Shown here in pieces: positions 32,901-41,840 of a stretch of 64,000 bases of DNA (position 1 is the stretch's first letter; each line of letters begins with the position of its first letter). Below the pieces are notes generated by a model. The model ran no database searches. It was not told the origin of the DNA and worked only from the letters and a program-made list of their open reading frames with translations. Source of the stretch: Candidatus Opimibacter iunctus (GTDB lineage Bacteria; Bacteroidota; Bacteroidia; Chitinophagales; Saprospiraceae); the NCBI GenBank assembly GCA_016716665.1, contig JADJVH010000012.1, forward strand, positions 62,001 to 126,000, read 5' to 3'. The position numbers were made by a program, and so were the translations under genes.

Positions 32901-34423
32901 CAACAAATACAATCAGAAAAACGACCCTTCATGGCCTCACCCATGCAAAAGTGGCCCGCCGCTTAGCTGCAATCGCCAGGGAGATGAAAAAATCGGAGCG
33001 AAAATTTTCCCCTCTTCTGGCTGAACTCCATGACCATTTCAAGCACAGCGGCACTAACCTGATCCATTACCTGGTGTTGCGCAATAATGAGATCCGCGAA
33101 ATCCAGGAGTACCTGCACCATATCGGGTTATCCTCCCTCACCAATTCCGAGAGCCATACCCTTTCCCAACTGCAACACGTCCTTGGATGGCTCAACGCGA
33201 AATCACCATCGGCAAAAAAAACTACACCGTGTAATTTCCAGGAAGCGTCCAGGCTTCAGTTGCTACATGCGGAGGAATTACTTGGTGCATTTCCCAGCCA
33301 GGACCGGCCGCATATTATGGTTACTTTTTCGGCCGAACTCATGCAGGATCGCAAGCTAATTGAAGAGATGCTCAGGGAAGGCATGACTGTCGCTCGTATC
33401 AATTGTGCGCATGACACCCTCGAAGACTGGGCGAAAATGATAAACGCGCTTAAAAAAGCGATTGCCAAAACCGGAAAGAGTTGTAAAATATACATGGATC
33501 TTGCTGGCCCGAAAATCAGGATTAAAAGTATACGGGCAGTCAAAAAGGTGGAATCTCTTGAATTGCCTGTGAAGGAAGGGAAGGAGCTGATCATAAGCCA
33601 TGCTGGCGCACTGGAATCCAAAAAGCATAAGGGCAAACAAAAGAAAGATATCCTGCTGATTGAGCCAAAAGAGCTGCTTGATATGGTCAAGGAAGGAGAG
33701 CATATCTTTTTTGATGATGGCAAGTTTGAAGCCAGGGTCACAAAAGTACTGCCTGGTCATGTCACTGTCAAAATCGTCAGGATATCAGCAAAGAACCATT
33801 TTCTTCAACCAGAGCGGGGCATCAACCTGCCGGACTCAGAGATTACCATTCCCACCTTGACAGAAGAGGACAAACAAAATATTCCATTCATCTGCGAACA
33901 TGCTGATATGGTTGGATATTCCTTTGTCAATAGCCCTGCTGACATCGAGCTGCTCCGTGAAGAAATCGAAAAAAACGCCAGGGCCCGGAAGCCATCGATC
34001 ATCCTCAAAATCGAGCGCCTCACCGCAGTGCAAAATCTTCCTTCATTACTGATCAATGGGATGAAGGATGAGGCCATGGGCGTGATGATTGCCAGAGGAG
34101 ACCTCGCCGTTGAAATCGGCTTTGAACGCCTGAGTGAAATACAAGAAGAGATCCTCTGGATTTGTGAAGCAGCTCATGTGCCTGTCATATGGGCGACGCA
34201 AGTGCTGGAGACGCTCAATAAAACCGGCTATGCCACACGATCTGAAATCACTGACGCGGCCATGAGTAGCAGGGCAGAATGCGTGATGCTCAACAAAGGA
34301 AAATATATCGTCAAGACCATTGAGACCCTCGTGGACATTCTCACCCGTCAGCAAGGCCATGTCAATAAAAAGAGGTACATCATGCGCCCTCTGGGTATTG
34401 CAAAAAACTTTATTGAAGACTGA
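32897..34423 (+). CDS. Atypical pyruvate kinase: N-terminal extension, no C-terminal domain
   Basis: The 508-residue protein has a basic helical extension of about 135 residues, followed by a pyruvate kinase barrel. Recognisable motifs are MVTFSAEL, VARINCAHD (ARxNxSHG in standard enzymes), MDLAGPKIRI (DxKGPxIR), ILKIERLTAVQN (the region around the active-site Lys/Glu) and IARGDLAVEIGFERLSEIQ. The C-terminal allosteric domain of about 120 residues is missing: the chain ends soon after the barrel. The enzyme should convert phosphoenolpyruvate and ADP to pyruvate and ATP if active. Whether it does is uncertain given the altered motifs. It overlaps a methyltransferase gene by four bases. Confidence 0.82.
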   Translation: MTTNTIRKTTLHGLTHAKVARRLAAIAREMKKSERKFSPLLAELHDHFKHSGTNLIHYLVLRNNEIREIQEYLHHIGLSSLTNSESHTLSQLQHVLGWLNAKSPSAKKTTPCNFQEASRLQLLHAEELLGAFPSQDRPHIMVTFSAELMQDRKLIEEMLREGMTVARINCAHDTLEDWAKMINALKKAIAKTGKSCKIYMDLAGPKIRIKSIRAVKKVESLELPVKEGKELIISHAGALESKKHKGKQKKDILLIEPKELLDMVKEGEHIFFDDGKFEARVTKVLPGHVTVKIVRISAKNHFLQPERGINLPDSEITIPTLTEEDKQNIPFICEHADMVGYSFVNSPADIELLREEIEKNARARKPSIILKIERLTAVQNLPSLLINGMKDEAMGVMIARGDLAVEIGFERLSEIQEEILWICEAAHVPVIWATQVLETLNKTGYATRSEITDAAMSSRAECVMLNKGKYIVKTIETLVDILTRQQGHVNKKRYIMRPLGIAKNFIED

Positions 34424-34499
34424 TCCGTACTTTTTGGCAGGGTTATTCCATTACTTCATTTCCAATACTTCAAAAAAAAAATGCGCGGTATTTGTATTT

Positions 34500-34515
34500 A
34501 TCGTAATTTTACGAT
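34500..34515. promoter_or_regulatory. ArsR operator upstream of arsR
   Basis: ATCGTAATTTTACGAT is a dyad ATCGT-N6-ACGAT, 12 bases before the arsR ATG. The same dyad occurs before arsM. Confidence 0.75.
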
Positions 34516-34527
34516 TAAATAATAAAT

Positions 34528-34860
34528 ATGGGTTCAGCCAAATCAGAAGAATTCTCCGTCAAGGACAACCGGATCGCTGCTTATGCCAAGGCGCTGGCCC
34601 ACCCTGCCAGGGTAGCTATCCTGCGCCTGCTCATCCAACGACAGGCCTGTGTCTGTGGGGATATTGTGGATGAATTGCCCCTGTCCCAGAGCACAGTCTC
34701 CCAACATTTAAAGGAACTGAAGTCCGCCGGATTGATCAAAGGGGATATCGAAGGAGCCAGGGTATGCTATTGCATAGATGAGACTGAAATGAATGCCGCC
34801 AAAACCGCCCTCCAGGGTCTTTTTGACAGCTACGCAGTCCAGAAAGCCAGGTGCTGCTGA
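34528..34860 (+). CDS. arsR: ArsR-family metalloregulator
   Basis: The 110-residue winged-helix protein has the ArsR pattern AYAKALAHPARVAILRLLI, QSTVSQHLKELKSAGLI and a beta wing. Cys residues near 47-49 (ACVC, in the place of the usual ELCVC on helix 3) and near 75 (VCYC), plus a CC pair at the C-terminus, are candidate arsenite ligands. It should release DNA on binding As(III). It is followed by arsM with a second copy of the operator in between, so each gene may have its own controlled start. Confidence 0.9.
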   Translation: MGSAKSEEFSVKDNRIAAYAKALAHPARVAILRLLIQRQACVCGDIVDELPLSQSTVSQHLKELKSAGLIKGDIEGARVCYCIDETEMNAAKTALQGLFDSYAVQKARCC

Positions 34861-34878
34861 TTTTTTTTGCATATAATC

Positions 34879-34894
34879 ATCGTGTTATTACGAT
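34879..34894. promoter_or_regulatory. ArsR operator upstream of arsM
   Basis: ATCGTGTTATTACGAT matches the site at 34500 in both ATCGT/ACGAT arms and differs only in the six-base spacer. It lies 25 bases before the arsM ATG. Confidence 0.75.
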
Positions 34895-34918
34895 AAATAA
34901 CTATAAAACCTTATCAAC

Positions 34919-35767
34919 ATGGAAACACAAACCACCGATGCCCAACTCAAGGAACTGGTCAGGCAGAAATACAGTGAAATCGCTTTACAGAATAAAGAAA
35001 CCAACCAATCTTCATGCTGTGGAGCAGGAGGCTGTTCGACAGAAGTGTATAACATCATGAGTGATGACTATACCACCCTCGAAGGATACCATCCTGATGC
35101 CGATCTCGGACTCGGCTGCGGGCTCCCTACACAATATGCCCACATCAAAAAAGGAGATGTTGTGGTGGACCTTGGGAGCGGTGCAGGAAATGATTGTTTT
35201 GTCGCCCGCGCGGAAACCGGCGAAACCGGAAAAGTGATCGGGATAGACTTTACTCCGGCCATGATCGAAAAAGCAAGGATCAATGCGGAAACGAGGGGAT
35301 TCCATAATGTTGAATTCCGGCAGGGAGACATTGAAAAGATGCCTATCACTTCCAACGTCGCGGATGTCATCGTGAGCAATTGCGTACTCAATCTCGTCCC
35401 AAACAAGGATGGTGTATTCAAGGAGATCTTTCGTGTACTCAAGCCTGGCGGTCATTTCAGTATATCGGATATCGTCCTGGTCGGACAACTCCCCGAAGCA
35501 CTGCGTAAAGACGCAGAGATGTATGCAGGATGCGTATCCGGTGCGATCAATAAGCATGAATATCTCAATATGATCTTTGCCAATGGGTTTACCAATGTGA
35601 CGATGCAGAAGGAGAAACCAATCATCATCCCGGATGATATCCTGTGCAACTACCTCGATGAAAATGCACTGAATGATTTCAAAAACGGGGCGACAGGGAT
35701 CTTCAGCATTACGGTCTACGCCGAGAAACCTAAGTCCTGCTGCGAGCCAGGTACGGGATGTTGCTAA
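34919..35767 (+). CDS. arsM: Arsenite S-adenosylmethionine methyltransferase
   Basis: The 282-residue protein has the SAM motif VVDLGSGAGNDCFVA near residue 81 and the ArsM hallmarks. These include YHPDADLGLGCGLP with its Cys, SNCVLNLVPNKD near 155 and MYAGCVSGAI near 200. Extra Cys clusters occur at the N-terminus (CCGAGGC) and C-terminus (CCEPGTGCC). ArsM methylates As(III) to mono-, di- and trimethyl species, which are volatile or exported. The gene is next to arsR, with matching operators. No arsB/acr3 pump or arsC reductase lies in the window. Confidence 0.95.
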   Translation: METQTTDAQLKELVRQKYSEIALQNKETNQSSCCGAGGCSTEVYNIMSDDYTTLEGYHPDADLGLGCGLPTQYAHIKKGDVVVDLGSGAGNDCFVARAETGETGKVIGIDFTPAMIEKARINAETRGFHNVEFRQGDIEKMPITSNVADVIVSNCVLNLVPNKDGVFKEIFRVLKPGGHFSISDIVLVGQLPEALRKDAEMYAGCVSGAINKHEYLNMIFANGFTNVTMQKEKPIIIPDDILCNYLDENALNDFKNGATGIFSITVYAEKPKSCCEPGTGCC

Positions 35768-35790
35768 TGTTGATGAAATACACTTTTTAT

Positions 35791-35829
35791 AAAATAGCGG
35801 ATGGGGTTGAGCCCATCCGCTATTTTACT
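35791..35829. terminator. Strong intrinsic terminator
   Basis: AAAATAGCGGATGGG (35791-35805) and CCCATCCGCTATTTT (35812-35826) form a 15-base stem with loop GTTGAG. It ends the ars unit and can work in both directions. Confidence 0.88.
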
Positions 35830-35890
35830 ACTTTGCAACCAACATCAGCCTGTATCATCGGGTCAGGTTGAATGCTTAAAACAAAGCAAT

Positions 35891-36601
35891 ATGAAATTTT
35901 TATATTTATTTACTGCCTTATCTATACTCTCTATGATAAATGTTCCAGAAGTTGAAGGGCAGGATAATTATGATCCAAACGACTGGGCCAACCTGAACTA
36001 TTATAAATCTGCCAATGCTGCATTGACCCCAATCACAAATCATGGGGACAGGGTAATCTTTATGGGCAATTCCATCACAGAAGGCTGGCTAAAGGCTGAC
36101 CCCGCATTTTTTACCGGCAAACCCTATGTCAATCGCGGGATCAGCGGGCAGACAACTCCACAGATGTTGATCCGGTTCAGGCAGGATGTCATTGATCTGC
36201 AACCCAAAGTAGTCGTACTCCTCGCAGGCACCAATGATATCGCTGAAAATAGAGGCCCGACTACCCTGGAGGCGATCTATGAAAACATAGTCTCCATGGC
36301 AGAACTTGCAAAGGTGCATAACATCAGGATGGTCCTTTGCGCAGTCCTCCCGGTATACGATTATCCCTGGCGCCCCGGACTGCAACCTGCTGATAAAATC
36401 TACAGGCTCAACAAGATGCTGGAAGCCTATTGTCGCCAGCAGGACATCGTGTATGTTGATTATCATACGCCCATGTCCGATGAACGAAAGGGGCTACAAA
36501 AAATTTATGGGGAGGATGGCGTGCATCCTAATCTCACAGGGTACAGGTTTATGGAACCCCTGGTCGAAGCCGGTATTGCCGAAGCATTGAAAAGAAAATG
36601 A
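35891..36601 (+). CDS. Exported SGNH/GDSL hydrolase
   Basis: The 236-residue protein starts at ATG 35891 with a signal peptide (MKFLYLFTALSILSMINV). An upstream open frame to 35801 crosses the terminator and is not used. Family blocks are FMGNSITEGW near residue 56 (nucleophile Ser), GISGQTTPQM, LLAGTNDIAEN near 113 (Asn) and DGVHPNLTGY near 212 (Asp-His). It is a periplasmic or secreted esterase or lipase, possibly a carbohydrate acetylesterase. The substrate is unknown. It sits alone after the ars terminator. Confidence 0.9.
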   Translation: MKFLYLFTALSILSMINVPEVEGQDNYDPNDWANLNYYKSANAALTPITNHGDRVIFMGNSITEGWLKADPAFFTGKPYVNRGISGQTTPQMLIRFRQDVIDLQPKVVVLLAGTNDIAENRGPTTLEAIYENIVSMAELAKVHNIRMVLCAVLPVYDYPWRPGLQPADKIYRLNKMLEAYCRQQDIVYVDYHTPMSDERKGLQKIYGEDGVHPNLTGYRFMEPLVEAGIAEALKRK

Positions 36602-36643
36602 ATTGAGCAACCTTTTCAGTAACCATAGACAGCCTCCTAACTG

Positions 36644-37417
36644 ATGAAAATCGCCTTGTTTTCTGACATCCATGCCAACCTACCTGCCCTCGAAGCATGC
36701 CTGCAAAGTATGGCCATTCAAAATCCTGATGCAGTATACTGCCTTGGAGACCTGGTGGGCTATAATATCTGGCCCAATGAAGTCATCCATGAAATCAGGC
36801 AAAGAGCCATCCCAACGATCATGGGCAACTACGACCAGGGAATAGGCCTGAATAGCAATGATTGTGGATGCGCCTATAAAACTGATCTTGAAAAAGAGAT
36901 GGGTGCCGTCTCTATTTCTTATACAAACGCAATTGTCGGTGAGGAGGAACGAAATTATCTACGCACACTTCCTGCGCATATCCGTATTGATTTCCAATGC
37001 GGCGGACAACCTCTTTCGTTACTGCTGGTTCATGGAAGCCCACGGAAAATAAATGAATACCTCTTTGAAGACCGCGAAGAGAAAAGCCTGCTCAATATCA
37101 TGGAGAAAGCAGAAGCAGATATCATGTGCTTTGGCCATACCCACAAACCCTATCATCGGATCATTGCATCTGAAGTCAACGCACAGCCATATCACCGGCA
37201 TGCCATCAATATCGGATCCGTTGGCAAACCCAAGGATGGGAATCCACAAGGGTGCTATGTGCTCCTCACCATTGATGAAAATGTCTCACCCTTTTCTGGC
37301 GAATCGCTTAAGGTAGAATTTATTCGTTTTGATTACGATATCGAGCGGGCAGTAAAGGCCATCGAGGAAAGTATACTGCCGGATGCCTATGCGGACATGT
37401 TGCGCAGAGGGTATTGA
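36644..37417 (+). CDS. Cytoplasmic metallophosphoesterase
   Basis: The 257-residue protein has the calcineurin-like motifs FSDIHANLPALE at residue 6, CLGDLVGY near 33, IMGNYDQG near 58, VHGSPRK and CFGHTHKPY near 163. Metal ligands are complete. This is the group of YfcE/MJ0936-like phosphodiesterases with broad activity in vitro. The first Asn of the classical GNHD motif is kept, but His is replaced by Tyr (GNYD), a common variant in this group. It follows the GDSL hydrolase by 42 bases in the same direction. Confidence 0.88.
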   Translation: MKIALFSDIHANLPALEACLQSMAIQNPDAVYCLGDLVGYNIWPNEVIHEIRQRAIPTIMGNYDQGIGLNSNDCGCAYKTDLEKEMGAVSISYTNAIVGEEERNYLRTLPAHIRIDFQCGGQPLSLLLVHGSPRKINEYLFEDREEKSLLNIMEKAEADIMCFGHTHKPYHRIIASEVNAQPYHRHAINIGSVGKPKDGNPQGCYVLLTIDENVSPFSGESLKVEFIRFDYDIERAVKAIEESILPDAYADMLRRGY

Positions 37418-37431
37418 TGCAACCTGTAATC

Positions 37432-38485
37432 TTAAAAAAAGTAAGTAAAAAGGGCCAGGGCAACAAATAACACAAGCATGACGATCAGCAAGAGAAAAAG
37501 CAATACACAAAACCTGAGGATCAGTTTTCCCCACCGGTCAGCATAGAAGCGCTTCATTGAAAGCAGCAGATATATCGAAGGGTAGAGAAAGAGGCCATAC
37601 CCCAACCATTCCTCGATTGCACTGAGAGCCGGTACATCAAGGCTATCTGCAAGTATTGAGATCAGGAAATAAAACAACATGATGACGAATAAATAGGCGT
37701 AATGGTAAATGGAAAAAATAAAATGTTCCACATAGCTTGATCTACGGGATCTCCAATAGAGTATCTTTAAAAAAATGCAAAAAACGGTAAGCTTAGGAAG
37801 AGAAAGCTGCGGAAGTTTATGGGAAAATTTCCTTTATCAAGGCATTACCGGCCTGGTTTTTATCCCCCTCAAATTCTTCCTCAAGTTCCTTTTGTCTCGC
37901 ATCAGACTTCTCCTCAATGAGTTTTTCCAGCCAACTTTCGGATTCCTGCTCAGTCTCCACCGATACTGGCACCTCGGGTTCCTCAACTTGCTTTATCGTA
38001 TCAGGTATTGCATGAATAGTATCTCCTGTCTTGATTCGCAATGAATTGATGAGTGGCACCACATACATGGTATCCGGTGTGCCTGCCAGAAAAGATTTCT
38101 CCCTTTCAAGGTGGTAGAGACGCTTTGGGTAATTTTCAGCCGGGGAAACTTCAGAGTTAAGTACACCGTCTCCTACTGCAAAAAAGAACGCCAGAAAAAA
38201 GACTGAGGAGGTAAATACATAAAACCGGATGGGCTGAAGATTACTCTGCCTTTTCCCTTGCATATATTCTGCAGCAACCAGGCCAGGCTTAGTGACCAGG
38301 TTCTTGAGGGTATGCCAGAGTTTATTGTCATAGTTAAACATGTCGTGGACATAGTGGATGACCAGATGGGTAACCGAATCATTCAATTCCAGGTTTTCCT
38401 GCCCACAGTGCGAACAATACCTTTCCTGCACTTCGTGTCCGCAGTTCAGGCATTGTTTATCTGTCCGTAATGGTTTATGACTCAT
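37432..38485 (-). pseudogene. DUF3667 membrane protein, one frameshift
   Basis: The N-terminal frame (38485 down to 37817) starts with a zinc ribbon CLNCGHEVQERYCSHCG, then HDMFNYDNKLWHTLKNL and YMQGKRQSNLQPIRFYVF, which is typical DUF3667. It stops at IFP-stop. Removing one base of the GGG at 37821-37823 restores HKLPQLSLPKL...YWRSRRSSYVEHFIFSIYHYAYL in the frame that ends at 37432. The joined product is about 350 residues with four C-terminal membrane segments, the usual DUF3667 size. Function of the family is unknown. As read, the soluble and membrane parts are separated. Confidence 0.82.
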
Positions 38486-38669
38486 AGGTGGCAGGCGCTT
38501 TCGTTCAAATATAGCACCCGAATTTTATACTACCGCTTGATCACGATATTATCTCACTTTATCGGGTTTCATGAAACATTCAAGATTGAAGCTATTCCCT
38601 GGGAGATCCAAAATGGGACCTTTTAAGAAAAAATAACTATTGATCTTGATTCGAAAAAATCCTTGCCTT

Positions 38670-39575
38670 ATGGTTGACGTGGATAATACTTATGGCAATA
38701 CCATTCTGCAGCTCTGCCTTTTCCTTTTCATGTATCGCTACCATACGATGTGTCCGGGACAAAAAATAAAATTCATTTCCAGCGGCATGGAGCGAAGTTT
38801 CATACTGCACCTCCCGGCAGGATACAGTAAAAAGGACACCATGGACTATCCATTGATCCTCTGCCTGCACGGCAAGGGATCAAACGGACGGGAGATGAAG
38901 ATGTATACCGGCCTCAACAAAACAGGCAACGAAATGAAGGCTATCATCGCTTATCCAACCACTACTGGTGAGCTATGGCCATATGAAGATACGGTTGCCA
39001 TCTGGACTGAAACAACCTACCTGCTAGACCTCATTGCCTACCTTGCTGCTCACCACAAAGCTGATCTGGATCATGTCTATATGTCCGGCATGTCTTCCGG
39101 TGGCATCTTCACCTACACCTTTGCTTCACGGTATCCATTGTCGGTCAAAGGGATCGCTGTGGTCTCAGGCAATATCACCCTGCTGGCCAAACAGGATGTG
39201 GAGCACAATGCCTCCATCCTTCCCCCACTGCTATTGATACATGGGACCAAAGACGAAATACTTTACAACGGAAGAGCTGGTTTCTGCCTGAATGCTGAAG
39301 ATTCCTTTGCCACCTACAGGGCATCATGCCAGGATCAATCTCCGGTCACTCAATGGATGCCTGATTTGAGAAAAGATAAGTGTACGGTTGAAAAAATCAC
39401 TTACCATTGCCCTGAAGAAATGATCTATTACCGGATTCACAACGGTGGGCACCATTGGCCCGGGGCCAATTTCAATGCAGCACTCTTTACTTCACTCCAT
39501 TTGGGCAGGTATTGCAGGGACATCAGTGCAAATGATGCAATAAAGGATTTTATCCTCAACATAGAAGGAAGGTAG
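38670..39575 (+). CDS. PHB-depolymerase/feruloyl-esterase-like hydrolase
   Basis: This alpha/beta hydrolase has nucleophile elbow GMSSGG, acid in LLIHGTKDE and a catalytic His in NGGHHWPG. It begins its fold at ERSFILHLPAGYSKK and LILCLHGKGSNG. This fits the LpqC/esterase PHB-type group, which cleaves esters such as feruloyl-polysaccharides. The start is uncertain: ATG 38670 gives 301 residues, while ATG 38730 or 38748 would leave just the folded domain. No convincing signal peptide or ribosome site settles the choice. The next gene encodes an exported GH99-like protein, so a shared role in glycan breakdown is possible. Confidence 0.82.
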   Translation: MVDVDNTYGNTILQLCLFLFMYRYHTMCPGQKIKFISSGMERSFILHLPAGYSKKDTMDYPLILCLHGKGSNGREMKMYTGLNKTGNEMKAIIAYPTTTGELWPYEDTVAIWTETTYLLDLIAYLAAHHKADLDHVYMSGMSSGGIFTYTFASRYPLSVKGIAVVSGNITLLAKQDVEHNASILPPLLLIHGTKDEILYNGRAGFCLNAEDSFATYRASCQDQSPVTQWMPDLRKDKCTVEKITYHCPEEMIYYRIHNGGHHWPGANFNAALFTSLHLGRYCRDISANDAIKDFILNIEGR

Positions 39576-39684
39576 CCCTCCAACCTGAGAAAAGCCCATA
39601 GAGATAGCAAATCGTATTTCCTATCTTTACAATGCACCACCTTTGATTCAACCTCAATCCATTCACAAATCACGTTACTATACT

Positions 39685-41808
39685 ATGACAGCTCCTTTTT
39701 GTCGCGCCTTGTATGCATCGCTAATCCTATGCATACTCTTTTCATCAAAGCTCCATGCACAAACCGTCGATGCAGGTTCGATCGTAGGCAAAGTCGTCTG
39801 TGGCTACCAGGCCTGGTTTAATTGTTATGGCGACGGGTCACCTGTACAGAGCTGGCGGCACTGGAACCCTGGCGTATATATGTCAAGCGATGTCAAGCCA
39901 AAACCTGGTAACGTCACCTTTGAGATCTATCCTGACATACAGGAGTATACAAGTGATCAACTCTATCAGACCGGGCTGGGTCCATTAGGGGATGGGCGTC
40001 CGGCCAGATTGTTTTCGTCATATCCGGAAAAAACGATCAACCAGCATTTCGCATGGATGCAGCAGCATGGGATTGATGGAGTAGCTGTGCAGCGCTTTTA
40101 TGCAGGCCTTGATGACCTTGTCTTCAAATACAGCAGGGATACGATTCATGTCCGGATAAAGGAGGCCGCAGAAAAATATGGCCGCATATTCTATATGATG
40201 TATGATTTTTCCGGCATGACGGTTGCAAAATTTGAGGCCCTCAAGGCGGACTGGAAAGACAACCTGGTCGGTTCACAAAAACTAACCTCCTCCTCTTCTT
40301 ATGCACACCAGGACGGAAAGCCTGTTATCTGCCTTTGGGGACTTGGCTTTACCCATGTAGATGGTACTGCGGCGCAATGTCTCGAACTCATCAATTGGTT
40401 TAAAGCCCAGGGCTGTTATGTCATCGGTGGTACTCCGACCCACTGGAGAAGGGGCATCAATGATTCAAAGCCTGGCTTTGAGGAGACCTACGCTGCTTAT
40501 GATATGATCTCGCCATGGACAGTAGGCAGATACAGTCTGCCAGTGGAGGTGGATGTTTTTATGGACAGCTTGCTGATCCCGGATCTCGAATGGTGCGATA
40601 CGCGCGGCATTGACTATCAGCCGGTGATATTCCCAGGGTTTGGGTGGTCCAACTGGAATGGCGGTGCCCCCAATGCATTTCCACGCCGGGAAGGTACATT
40701 CCTGTGGCACCAGGCTTACAATGTGCGCACCTTGAATATACCCTCTGCCTACATCGCTATGTTTGATGAGTATGATGAAGGAACTGCGATTGCTCCTGCT
40801 GCCGATAGTTACCTGAGTGTGCCGACAGATCAGTACTTCCTTACCTATAGTGCTGATGGCACCTACATCGCACCGGACTTCTATATGCGCCTCGCCGGAG
40901 AAATCACGAGGATGATCAAAAAAGAAATACCGGTATCCTCCCAGCTTCATACCAAATATTCGGAAGGGCCTGTGTATTTCAGGACAAGCGTTGAGACCGG
41001 TTATGATGCAATGCCAGATTGGCTCAATACAGTTGACCAAACCTCCAAACTTACCAACGTTTCGGGACCGGCATCAGGAGCCAAACCCTTTTGTGCCCTG
41101 AGTACAGCAAATGCAAAGACCGGTACACGTGCCATCAAATTTGAAGGAACTGATCAATCCAGTGTAGCCTCTTATGCATACATGAAGGTGTTTGATGTGA
41201 ATATCCCGGTGTCCACAGATAGCTGGCTTAGCTTCAGGACATTCCCTGAAAATGAATTGTCCAGGCACTGCACCATAGATCTCATCATGACAGATGGAAG
41301 TACGTTGCGCGATAGTGGCGCAGAAGATGAAGATGGTGTATCCATGCATCCCGGTGCCTCTCATGGCATCCTCAATGAATGGTCAGAAACATCATGCAAC
41401 ATTGGTTCCTGGCTGGCCGGTAAAACGATTGACCGTATCCTGATCGCATTTGATTACGGCCCGGATGCCGGTGATTTTAGATGCTACTTTGATGATATCG
41501 CAGTCTTTAAAAAACAAATCATCTCCGGCACGCATGATCCATCTCATGCAAATACCATTCTATCATTGACCAGCTATCCCAATCCGACAACCACAGGGAT
41601 GGTGGCCATTGATCTTTCCGGTATGAATATTTCCGGAAATGTTGATATACAAATCTCCAATGCCAGTGGCCAACAAATGCGTAGGCAAAACATTCCAATT
41701 GAAAATCCATTTGAAATCAATATGCAAGGCTGGCCAGGAGGCGTTTATTTGGTCACCGTGCATAATGGGCAGCAAGTCGCTGTAGGGAAAATAGTTTATT
41801 GTCCGTAA
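39685..41808 (+). CDS. T9SS-exported GH71/GH99-like glycoside hydrolase
   Basis: The 707-residue protein starts at ATG 39685 with a signal peptide ending in KLHAQ. Residues of about 25-420 form a barrel with VVCGYQAWFNCYGDG, WMQQHGIDGVAVQRFY, DGKPVICLWGLGF and MFDEYDEGTAIAPA near residue 358. The last motif resembles the NEWxEGTxxEP element of GH99-like and WbsX proteins. A carbohydrate-binding-like region covers about 430-620, and a T9SS sorting domain ends the chain (SYPNPTTTGMVAIDLSG ... GVYLVTV). It is a probable extracellular glycan hydrolase; substrate is not inferable. A FISUMP lipoprotein gene follows after 32 bases. Confidence 0.8.
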   Translation: MTAPFCRALYASLILCILFSSKLHAQTVDAGSIVGKVVCGYQAWFNCYGDGSPVQSWRHWNPGVYMSSDVKPKPGNVTFEIYPDIQEYTSDQLYQTGLGPLGDGRPARLFSSYPEKTINQHFAWMQQHGIDGVAVQRFYAGLDDLVFKYSRDTIHVRIKEAAEKYGRIFYMMYDFSGMTVAKFEALKADWKDNLVGSQKLTSSSSYAHQDGKPVICLWGLGFTHVDGTAAQCLELINWFKAQGCYVIGGTPTHWRRGINDSKPGFEETYAAYDMISPWTVGRYSLPVEVDVFMDSLLIPDLEWCDTRGIDYQPVIFPGFGWSNWNGGAPNAFPRREGTFLWHQAYNVRTLNIPSAYIAMFDEYDEGTAIAPAADSYLSVPTDQYFLTYSADGTYIAPDFYMRLAGEITRMIKKEIPVSSQLHTKYSEGPVYFRTSVETGYDAMPDWLNTVDQTSKLTNVSGPASGAKPFCALSTANAKTGTRAIKFEGTDQSSVASYAYMKVFDVNIPVSTDSWLSFRTFPENELSRHCTIDLIMTDGSTLRDSGAEDEDGVSMHPGASHGILNEWSETSCNIGSWLAGKTIDRILIAFDYGPDAGDFRCYFDDIAVFKKQIISGTHDPSHANTILSLTSYPNPTTTGMVAIDLSGMNISGNVDIQISNASGQQMRRQNIPIENPFEINMQGWPGGVYLVTVHNGQQVAVGKIVYCP

Positions 41809-41840
41809 AATGAGTATGTGATGCACCCAAATGAATCAAT

